A stretch of DNA of 64,000 nt from Actinoplanes sp. M2I2. GTDB lineage: Bacteria > Actinomycetota > Actinomycetes > Mycobacteriales > Micromonosporaceae. Position 1 is the first letter of the stretch; each line of letters starts with the position of its first letter. The position numbers and the translations under genes were made by a program. The notes under the pieces were generated by a model. That model saw only the letters and a list, made by a program, of their open reading frames with translations. It searched no databases and was not told where the DNA came from. Of the stretch, positions 1 through 5,887 are shown in pieces. The stretch lies in contig NZ_JALPVJ010000015.1 in the NCBI RefSeq assembly GCF_023544445.1, positions 1-64,000 on the forward strand. The letters are read 5' to 3'.

Positions 1-104
1 CAGACCTGTTTCCTTCGCAAGAACTGGTCTATCGATGGCTCCACGCCTATATCCAGCACCGTCCGGTACTCATACTTTTGCCCGTGTCGTACCGAATCAG
101 ACAC
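1..104 (-). CDS. hypothetical protein, N-terminal fragment
   Basis: The frame opens at a GTG after an in-frame TGA and gives 34 residues starting MSDSVRHGQKYEYR before it leaves the window at the left edge. AAGGAG lies upstream, but only 2 nt from the GTG, which is tight for a ribosome site. No other start is possible in this frame. No family is recognised from so short a piece. It reads in the same direction as the small genes to its right and has the same less GC-rich codon use, so it probably belongs to the same accessory patch. Confidence 0.4.
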   Translation of the reverse strand, partial: MSDSVRHGQKYEYRTVLDIGVEPSIDQFLRRKQV

Positions 105-185
105 CTCTCCTTGCTGAGATCACGTCAGTGTTGTCGGATCGGTGGAGTAGTTCGGCACCGAAGGTGCGTAAGGGGCCGGACGACA

Positions 186-512
186 TTAGGAGTTCGCCGA
201 ATCGTGAACCGGTCGCTCCAAAATTAGCTCAATGGCTGTAGTCGGCTTCAGAAACGTTCCCGTGAAAGTCCAGGAATGCTCGGTCAGAGAGGCGGTCGCG
301 GACACCGTGACCCCATCCTCCAGGTCTACTTCCAATGGCGCGCTGCGCAGCCAGTTCATCCGAGCCTGGATGACGTGGGATCCCGATGGCACCTCGATAT
401 CCTCGGACTTCCCCCTTTTAAGTCGAGTAACCAATCTTCCATCGACAAGAAACTTCATTCGCGCAAGCAGGGCGCCAACGTCCAGCGCTCGGACCACCCG
501 GATTACGGGCAT
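186..512 (-). CDS. PEGA-like small beta-rich protein (paralogue of the gene at 11869)
   Basis: The 108-residue product aligns over its length with the 102-residue protein encoded at 11869-12177. Shared blocks include FLVDG, LKRG, a VQARM block, PLEV and a near-identical FTGTFLKP motif before the C terminus. The pattern VDG..., LKRG, then H-V-QA resembles PEGA-type surface beta domains, but this is inference from pattern alone. I chose the ATG giving MPVIRVV because the paralogue starts MPWLEV at the same point; an upstream ATG at 536 (MSDEG) also has a weak GAGGT site. No signal peptide is seen from either start. Codon use is less GC-rich than in the paralogue, so this copy may be the acquired one. 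Confidence 0.6.
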   Translation of the reverse strand: MPVIRVVRALDVGALLARMKFLVDGRLVTRLKRGKSEDIEVPSGSHVIQARMNWLRSAPLEVDLEDGVTVSATASLTEHSWTFTGTFLKPTTAIELILERPVHDSANS

Positions 513-745
513 CTTCCCAGTCCCTTCATCGCTCATACCGACCTCAACCACTTTGGCGATGCAGCCTCCCATGTAACTGATGGGAATCGCCGTGATGGCG
601 ATCGGGAGGGTAGTGCCGCCCCTGACCAAAGCAGACGTACCGCCGATGAAAGCGACCCCGATCGCAGTTCCATTGCCAACTTCAAGACACCCACTGAATT
701 AGCGGCGGCCCCTCTGCGCAACGAGCCTCGTGGCGTGCGATCCGC
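513..745 (-). pseudogene. possible degenerate hydrophobic leader upstream of the PEGA-like gene
   Basis: The PEGA-like frame remains open upstream to a TAA at 699-701 and reads as a glycine/alanine-rich, weakly hydrophobic stretch (for example GTAIGVAFIGG), but has no good start codon. A GTG-started frame beginning MADRTPRGSL further upstream runs into it only if one frameshift is assumed. It may be a broken membrane gene or simply unselected sequence. Nothing else is seen in this interval. Confidence 0.2.
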
Positions 746-786
746 CACCAGGCTCGCCTGTCTGAAGCACTCCGAGAAGCTAAGTG

Positions 787-1044
787 CTACTGATTCTCCG
801 TTTGGCCATCACCGGATATGCCCTCAGCCCCTTGATGGCTGGCCGAACTGGCACCTTCCGAGCCCGCTACTGCACCTCGGTTCAGCAGCCAAAGTCCGCC
901 GACGTACAGCACAACGACGATCAATGTGCCCAGGATCGACGCGGGCCAGCTGGAGTCAAGGATGTACCTGCTCGAAAGCAGAGCAAGACAGACCAGCAAA
1001 ACCACACTCAAGGCAAATCTGGTACGCCGTCGATTCATGCCCAT
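787..1044 (-). CDS. small two-helix membrane protein, 85 aa
   Basis: The protein starts MGMNRRRTRF, a positively charged N terminus, followed by two strongly hydrophobic segments at about residues 11-25 and 35-54 and a polar, acidic C-terminal tail of about 30 residues. AGGTGA lies about 8 nt before the ATG. No family is recognised. It is the last of three successive small two-helix proteins (56, 74, 85 aa) on the same strand, downstream of the Rhs remnant. That position is typical of immunity genes or orphan immunity arrays; this role is inferred from context only. An independent small membrane protein is the alternative. Confidence 0.55.
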   Translation of the reverse strand: MGMNRRRTRFALSVVLLVCLALLSSRYILDSSWPASILGTLIVVVLYVGGLWLLNRGAVAGSEGASSASHQGAEGISGDGQTENQ

Positions 1045-1078
1045 ATCTTACTCACCTGAAGAGCGGACGCACTCATCG

Positions 1079-1303
1079 TCAACGTCGACTGCGCCGGCTT
1101 CTCAACGAGGTAAGTACCTTGAGGACCACCACGACCAACAGCGCGACCGCGACCATCACGCCGATCAGCTGGAGCGGATTGAGTGCCATTGTGTCAGGGC
1201 TCACGACTAGTGCCACAACAACGAAGACAAGTACGACACCGACCGCGATACCAGATTCCGCAAGGGTAGGATTACCTGCCCATGATTGCATCCGCTGTCT
1301 CAT
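1079..1303 (-). CDS. small two-helix membrane protein, 74 aa
   Basis: The start ATG (MRQRMQSWAG) has an almost perfect AAAGGAG ribosome site 6 nt upstream, which decides this start although the frame is open further upstream. Two long hydrophobic segments lie at about residues 18-34 and 45-64, and the protein ends in a very basic tail (RSRRSRR), which predicts a cytoplasmic C terminus. The same AAAGGAG site precedes the 56-aa gene at 1765. The sequence just upstream, in the same frame, is a decayed gene, so the protein could instead be the surviving end of a longer one. Function unknown. Confidence 0.6.
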   Translation of the reverse strand: MRQRMQSWAGNPTLAESGIAVGVVLVFVVVALVVSPDTMALNPLQLIGVMVAVALLVVVVLKVLTSLRSRRSRR

Positions 1304-1569
1304 TGAGTGCTCCTTTGTGGGTGTTGCGGCAACCGCCTTGAGCCGGTCAGTGGCCGATGCGAGCGCCACGCTAGCGTCGCCGAGCGCGGCCTGCAGTTCA
1401 GGGCTCGGCTACTCCAGGCCGACGGCGACGGCGGCCTTGATTGCGCGCGAGCCGGCGGCAAGGTCCGTGGTGATTTCGACGAGCTGGCCGATGTCGGCGG
1501 CGAGGGCATGGACCTGCTCCAGGACACGTCGCGGCTTGGCCTTTCTGCAACGCGCTCGATGACCGCCAT
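1304..1569 (-). pseudogene. decayed helical protein gene (frameshift plus in-frame TAG)
   Basis: An ATG at 1569 begins MAVIERVA. A single-base shift then joins a good helical frame (VLEQVHALAADIGQL and on) that runs to GLE, meets a TAG, and continues in the same frame as PSPELQAALGD and then ATDRLKAVAA. The heptad-like pattern and the PELQxALGD motif resemble small helical proteins seen repeatedly in Micromonosporaceae genomes, a family I cannot name with certainty. One frameshift and one nonsense codon within 270 bp indicate decay, unless they are sequence errors. It lies between two intact small membrane genes. Confidence 0.45.
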
Positions 1570-1764
1570 CTCGCATACGGACGCCATTTCTGGCTGCCAA
1601 CAGCGCCTGCCCAACCGGGGGTAGCATCGGTTTCGAAAATGCAGGGGGTTGAAGGCGGGGCTTTGGCCGGTCGTAGGCGGTCATCGTCGGTGCCCGGATG
1701 GTGATGGAACCGGAACTGCCTGATGCCGCTTGCCCGTCGCAGCGGGCAAGCGGCATCAGAGTTT

Positions 1765-1935
1765 CTATCGCTTTTTCACGTGCGGAACGATCCAGAGAAC
1801 GACCACCGTGGTAATAATACCGCCAACAATATATGCTGCGATGGGAGGCGCTCCCATCAAGCCAAGCCCCAAGGTCAGGGCGAAGGTGAGTAATGCACCC
1901 ACCACAACGATGAGGCGCATTTTAGTGGGTGACAT
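1765..1935 (-). CDS. small two-helix membrane protein, candidate immunity partner of the Rhs tail, 56 aa
   Basis: The gene starts at ATG (MSPTKMRLIVVV) with AAAGGAG 10 nt upstream, and ends in a basic PHVKKR tail. Hydrophobic segments span about residues 7-27 and 31-50, so the protein should cross the membrane twice with little outside it. It begins 32 nt after the stop of the Rhs remnant, the usual place for the cognate immunity gene of an Rhs or polymorphic toxin. The Rhs tail is itself membrane-type, and a membrane partner would fit. Codon 15 is TTA (1891-1893), a very rare codon in such genomes that can make translation depend on the bldA tRNA. Immunity function is inference. Confidence 0.6.
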   Translation of the reverse strand: MSPTKMRLIVVVGALLTFALTLGLGLMGAPPIAAYIVGGIITTVVVLWIVPHVKKR

Positions 1936-1967
1936 AAAGTTCTGACTCCTTTGTACCGGTCAACAGG

Positions 1968-2677
1968 TCAGTCTTTAATGACTCGACCAGTTGCGTATCC
2001 AGCGCCTCCGACTACGCCCAAAAGTCCACCGATGGCAGCGCCGCCGACGCAACCAACCGCAATGGTCGCCAAGCATCCGATACCGCCCCCAAGACCGGCG
2101 CCGGCTCCAGCGCCGTTGCCGGCGGTTCCGAGAACATACTCGAAGTCATTTTCTTCCGGAACAAACCCAGTCGGGTCGACGTAGTTGATCAGGTTGGCGC
2201 CGGCGTAGGCGTATCGGTTTCCGCGGGCAGGGCTTGCGAGGAAGGTGAGGTTGTCCTGTTGGGTGAAGCGGCCGTGTTCGGCGTGGTACCAGCGGCGGCC
2301 GAGTTTGGTGAAGTTGGTGCCGAGGTCGTAGAAGGTGTCCTGGTAGGCGCCGGTGTAGCGGAACGGGTTGTGTTCGGCGCGGACCCCGGTGGATGACAGC
2401 ACGGCTCCGTAGGGGTCGTAGGTGTAGTTCGCGACGACCGTGGCGGTGGTGTCGATGATGGCCCGGACGGTGCCGAGGCGGTCGCGGAGGCGGCCGTAGA
2501 CGAGGTCGGCGGTGGCGCGACCGGCACCTTCCCCGACGGCGTCGAGGCGGCCGGTGCCCGAAGGATCAGCCGATGGTTCGGCCGATGCGGGCACCGAGAG
2601 ATGGTGACGGTTGCGGCGGTGACCGCAACCGTCAGAGGCAGGGACCAGCGTTGTACAGCGCGCGGCATGCGCAGCAT
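1968..2677 (-). pseudogene. frameshifted mini-Rhs protein with glycine-rich membrane-type tail
   Basis: An ATG at 2677, with GGAG 7 nt upstream, begins a signal-peptide-like sequence (MLRMPRAVQRWSLPLTVAV). After about 26 residues the frame must shift by one base to enter a clear Rhs core: RDRLGTVRA, then YTYDPYG, then RYTGAYQD, LGRRWYHAEHGRFTQQD and the closing NLINYVDPTG. Full Rhs proteins have well over a thousand residues with many YD repeats. Here only some 230 residues remain, so most of the shell is missing. After the DPTG boundary comes a short tail of about 60 residues built of GAGAGAG, GGAAIGG and GVVGGAG glycine motifs around hydrophobic segments, like a pore-forming peptide. The frameshift makes it a probable pseudogene unless it is a sequence error. 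Confidence 0.65.
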
Positions 2678-2897
2678 GTGCTCTCCAGAGCAGTGGAGCA
2701 CCGCGACATCGGCGATCATCACGGTTATCGACACGCAAAGTAGCGATCCCGTCGCCCACCGCGCTAGCCGGACAATCGTTCTTGAACCAAAGGGCCTTCA
2801 TCGTCGCACCAAAGTTCCTGACTTCGGCTGTGCCCTGATCTGCCGGCGCCGCCTCCACCATCCAGAAAATCAGAAGCTCTTAGGGCACGATGGGGCG

Positions 2898-3869
2898 ATG
2901 GCGGGCAAGGGCAAGGGCACGGGCGAGGAGCGGGACGGGGTCGCGCTGACGAACCTCGACCAGGAGTTGTACGAGGACGCGGGCGCCACCAAGCGCGACC
3001 TGGTCGACTATCTGGACGCGGTGCGCGATCGGATGCTGCCGGTGCTGCACGACCGGCCGCTGTCGGTGATCCGCCTGCTGCGCGGCCAGGACAAGTTCAT
3101 GCAGAAGAACCTGCCCAAGTACACGCCCGACTGGGTGCCGCGGACGACGGTGTGGGCCGAGGCCTCGCACCGCGAGGTCACCTACGGCCTCTGCAACGAC
3201 CGCCGGACGTTGCTGTGGTTCGGCAACCAGCGCGCCATCGAGTACCACCCCGCGCTGATGGTCGCCGGTTCGACCCGGCCGACCCATCTGATCATGGATC
3301 TGGACCCGCCCGAGGGCGAGCACTTCCGGCTGGCCGTGCAGGCCGCCCGGCTGGTTCGCGAGGCCCTGGCGAGCGCCGGCATGGCGGGGGCGGTCAAGAC
3401 CAGTGGCTCCAAGGGCGTGCACGTCTTCGTCCCGCTCGACGGCAACGCGGACGCCGAGGAGGTGGCTGCGGCCACCCGGGCGGTGGCCGCCCGGGCCGAG
3501 CGCCTCGACCCGGATCTGGCGACGACCGCGTTCATCCGTGACGACCGGCACGGCAAGGTCTTCCTCGACGCGACCCGCTCGGGCGGGGCGACGGTGGTGG
3601 CGGCGTTCAGCCCGCGCGTACGGCCCGGCCTGCCCGTGTCGTTCCCGGTGCCCTGGGACGAGCTCGACAACGTCACGCCGGCCGACTTCACCGTGCACAC
3701 CGCACCGGGCCTGCTGGGTGACGGCGACCCGTGGACAACCGAGATGCCGGCGCCGCAGGCGCTCGACCGGGGGCTGATCGACGAGGGCCGGACGATCCCG
3801 GTCGCCCGCGTCCAGGCCATGCACGAGGGCAAGCGCCGGGCCAAGGCCCGCCGCGAGGCCGCCGAGTGA
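2898..3869 (+). CDS. LigD-type DNA polymerase/primase domain protein
   Basis: This 323-residue stand-alone protein matches the archaeo-eukaryotic primase-like polymerase domain of bacterial LigD, used in non-homologous end joining and gap filling. Key features are the metal-binding acidic pair in LIMDLDPP (D134 and D136), the SGSKGVHVF nucleotide-binding block at about residues 169-177, and the late FSPRVRPGLPVS block. Length fits a single polymerase domain; no ligase or nuclease domain is attached and no ku gene is adjacent. The first codons (MAGKGKGTGEE) follow a TAGGGC box 11 nt upstream and no convincing ribosome site. It marks the return to ordinary high-GC chromosome after the accessory patch. 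Confidence 0.85.
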   Translation: MAGKGKGTGEERDGVALTNLDQELYEDAGATKRDLVDYLDAVRDRMLPVLHDRPLSVIRLLRGQDKFMQKNLPKYTPDWVPRTTVWAEASHREVTYGLCNDRRTLLWFGNQRAIEYHPALMVAGSTRPTHLIMDLDPPEGEHFRLAVQAARLVREALASAGMAGAVKTSGSKGVHVFVPLDGNADAEEVAAATRAVAARAERLDPDLATTAFIRDDRHGKVFLDATRSGGATVVAAFSPRVRPGLPVSFPVPWDELDNVTPADFTVHTAPGLLGDGDPWTTEMPAPQALDRGLIDEGRTIPVARVQAMHEGKRRAKARREAAE

Positions 3870-3914
3870 CCTACGCGATGTTCCCGGGCGCCGTCAGGGA
3901 CTAGCGTCCGCGGC

Positions 3915-4373
3915 ATGTCTGGAAAACCGCCGTTCCCGCCGTTCACGCCGGAGACCGCCCGCCAGAAGGTCCAGGCCGCCGAGGACGCGTGGAACACGCG
4001 CGACCCCGAGCGGGTGTCGCTGGCCTACACCGAGGACTCGGTGTGGCGCAATCGGGACGCCTTCGTCACCGGGCGCAGCGAGATCGTGAAGTTCCTGGCC
4101 GGCAAGTGGGAGCGCGAACTCGACTACGCCCTGCGTAAGAATCTGTGGTCGTTCACGGCGGACCGCATCGCCGTGCGTTTCCAGTACGAGTCGCGCGACG
4201 CCGCCGGCCGTTGGTGGCGCAGCTACGGCAACGAGCTGTGGGAGTTCGCCGGCAACGGCCTGATGCGCCGGCGCGAGGCCAGCATCAACGACGTGGCCAT
4301 CGACGAGAGCGAGCGCCGCATCTTCGGTCCGCGTCCCGAGTCAGAACGCGGCCAGGAGTTCCCGTTGCGCTGA
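3915..4373 (+). CDS. DUF1348 / nuclear transport factor 2-like protein
   Basis: The 152-residue protein is a compact NTF2-like fold of the DUF1348 type: a helical N terminus (FTPETARQKVQAAEDAW), the segment VSLAYTEDSVWRNR, an internal RWWRSYGNELWEF block, and the typical end with SINDV and RIFGPRP. Length agrees with the family. The biochemical role of DUF1348 proteins is not established. A TAGCGT -10 box at 3902-3907, 7 nt before the ATG and without a ribosome site, indicates a leaderless transcript. It stands alone 45 nt after the polymerase gene. Confidence 0.85.
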   Translation: MSGKPPFPPFTPETARQKVQAAEDAWNTRDPERVSLAYTEDSVWRNRDAFVTGRSEIVKFLAGKWERELDYALRKNLWSFTADRIAVRFQYESRDAAGRWWRSYGNELWEFAGNGLMRRREASINDVAIDESERRIFGPRPESERGQEFPLR

Positions 4374-4432
4374 TCCGGGACTATCGGCGCACAGCACGGC
4401 GGAGCGGTTACCCGCCCCGCCGTGTTCCCCCG

Positions 4433-5026
4433 TCACGACGCCGGTGGCGCCGTGAGCTCCGCGTGCCGCACCCGGTAGTCGCCGCGCGTCACCGTGGCGA
4501 ACGCGGCCGGCGCCAGGCAGGTGCCGATCCGCGACGGGCCCCACTGGCCCGCCTCGTTCTGGTCGGCGCTGGCCGACCAGGAGAAGCCGACCCGGTCACG
4601 CCCGCGGCCGTCGTCCTGCACGCTGAAGCCGACCCGCTTGCCCATGAAGTGGGCGGCCGAGGGGTCGGCCCGGGTGACGACGGCGGTCAGCGTCGCGTGC
4701 CCGGGGCTGGTGATCAGGCAGTCGACCGCCGCCTCGAAACGCACGGTCAGGTTCTCCGACGCCACCCGGTGGGTGATCCGGACCGTCCCGGTCGCGTCCG
4801 CGGGTCCCCCGTTCTCCCCGCCCTGGACCGGGATCGGACGGCTGTAGGGCGCGGCCCGGGCGTCGAAGGCGAACGAGCGTACGTCGTCGTCCTGCCCGTA
4901 CGGGAGGACGAACTCGGCCGATCCGGTCACCCGCGCCGGTCCGTGGTCGCCGGCCACGGCGGGCGCCGCCGTCGCGGTGACGAGCACGGCCGCCGCGGCG
5001 ATGCCCCATCCGAAGGTCTTGCGCAT
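4433..5026 (-). CDS. secreted hypothetical protein
   Basis: The ATG has GGGGAG 6 nt upstream and opens a clear Sec signal peptide of about 25 residues (MRKTFGWGIAAAAVLV..., cleavage near AVA). The mature part is about 170 residues, beta-rich, with two cysteines (one in VDCLIT, one in IGTCLAP) that could pair outside the cell. I recognise no domain. Similar post-peptide architecture occurs in unnamed secreted proteins of actinomycetes. It is monocistronic and converges with the DUF1348 gene. A GC-rich hairpin at 5099-5120 lies upstream. Confidence 0.75.
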   Translation of the reverse strand: MRKTFGWGIAAAAVLVTATAAPAVAGDHGPARVTGSAEFVLPYGQDDDVRSFAFDARAAPYSRPIPVQGGENGGPADATGTVRITHRVASENLTVRFEAAVDCLITSPGHATLTAVVTRADPSAAHFMGKRVGFSVQDDGRGRDRVGFSWSASADQNEAGQWGPSRIGTCLAPAAFATVTRGDYRVRHAELTAPPAS

Positions 5027-5098
5027 GGCTTCTCCCCTCGCCGGGCCGCGGTGCCGCGGCCCTGTGCTGTCCACACTCGACGCCGGGGCGGCGGAATC

Positions 5099-5120
5099 GA
5101 TCCCCCACGCGGGGGAGATC
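5099..5120. repeat. GATC-flanked GC hairpin
   Basis: GATC, then a run of C, ACG, a run of G and GATC again form a near-perfect 22-bp inverted repeat in the 268-bp gap between the secreted protein gene and the next rightward gene. It could be a transcriptional stop or an operator; no T-run follows. The remainder of that gap shows no recognisable element apart from the promoter of the next gene. Confidence 0.3.
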
Positions 5121-5294
5121 GCTCCCCCGGCTGTGGGAACGGCTCAGCCCCCGGGGTGGGAGATGCCTTGCCGGTGACCGCGTCGACCACGGAGGCGGGG
5201 ACAAGACCTCCTCGCGGTCTCGCAAGGGTGCATCGGGTGACGAGGTGGTGCCAGGACGGCATCTGGGTGCGGCTTCCTCTCCTACGATGGCCTC

Positions 5295-5747
5295 GTGGGT
5301 GGCCCGTTGCCGCGATGGTGTGATGACACGTGCTCGGTGTGCCCGGCGCAGGAGCTCGGGCCGGGCCGCTTCGATGTGGTGGCTCGGCCGGGGCGGGAGC
5401 TGGCGTATCGGCCTGAGGTGGGGTGGCGGGTCGGGCCGGACGGTACGGCGGTGTGTGTGCACCCGTACCGGGTGGGGATGCCGCCGGGACGCTATGCCTC
5501 CGCCGGGACGCCGGTGCCGTCGACAACGACCTGGACGCTTCCGGCGCCCACGGCGGAGGCCCTGGAGCTGCCGGAGCACCTGGACGACCTGGAAGGCTGG
5601 TTGGTCGCGGTGCTGCGGACGGCGGCCCCGGACGAGATTTTCGGTGCGGTGGCGCGGGCCGAGCGTCAGGCGGGTGAGCGGTTCGCACCCGGCGCGGTGG
5701 TGTCGGCGCTGCGGCGGGTGCTGTCGCGTGAGCTCGCTCGACGCTAG
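5295..5747 (+). CDS. hypothetical protein with CxxC motif
   Basis: The 150-residue product begins MGGPLPRWCDDTCSVC, with three cysteines close together that could bind metal. A middle part rich in tryptophan and proline and a helical C terminus (EIFGAVARAERQAGERF) follow. The GTG start is chosen because TACGAT at 5283-5288 lies 6 nt before it, a leaderless-type promoter; an overlapping ATG at 5287 is in another frame. Codon-position GC bias supports coding. No family is recognised. Confidence 0.55.
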   Translation: MGGPLPRWCDDTCSVCPAQELGPGRFDVVARPGRELAYRPEVGWRVGPDGTAVCVHPYRVGMPPGRYASAGTPVPSTTTWTLPAPTAEALELPEHLDDLEGWLVAVLRTAAPDEIFGAVARAERQAGERFAPGAVVSALRRVLSRELARR

Positions 5748-5775
5748 GCGGGGTCGCCGGCCACAGCCAGTCCCC

Positions 5776-5789
5776 TGACATCGATGTCA
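5776..5789. promoter_or_regulatory. 14-bp palindromic operator upstream of GH92 gene 1
   Basis: TGACATCGATGTCA is a perfect 14-bp palindrome with a central CG step, as in LacI-family operators. It has the same TGACA arms and CG centre as the palindrome before the second GH92 gene (26488-26503). It lies about 30 bp upstream of the predicted -35 box of the GH92 gene at 5888. Confidence 0.55.
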
Positions 5790-5819
5790 CAGGCTGAGTG
5801 CTGGAGGCTCGATCGACCC

Positions 5820-5848
5820 TTGCCCCTTCAGAGATTTACCGGTAACGA
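5820..5848 (+). promoter_or_regulatory. predicted promoter of GH92 gene 1 with TTACCGGTAA palindrome
   Basis: TTGCCC (5820-5825) and TAACGA (5843-5848) are separated by 17 nt and point to the GH92 gene 40 nt away. The perfect palindrome TTACCGGTAA at 5836-5845 overlaps the -10 box, a place where a repressor would block transcription. Promoter boxes are weak matches; the palindrome is unambiguous. Confidence 0.45.
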
Positions 5849-5887
5849 TGTGTTGCGCACGTTTCGGGGATGATCGAAGGAGGGCGG

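Noticed and set aside
35..241. 68-codon plus-strand frame at the left edge
   Set aside because: No ribosome site, no coding bias, and it overlaps better-supported minus-strand frames.
1..2900. Prophage or insertion sequence as the origin of the low-GC patch
   Set aside because: No transposase, integrase, terminal inverted repeats or attachment-site duplication could be seen; the patch is best described by its Rhs remnant only.
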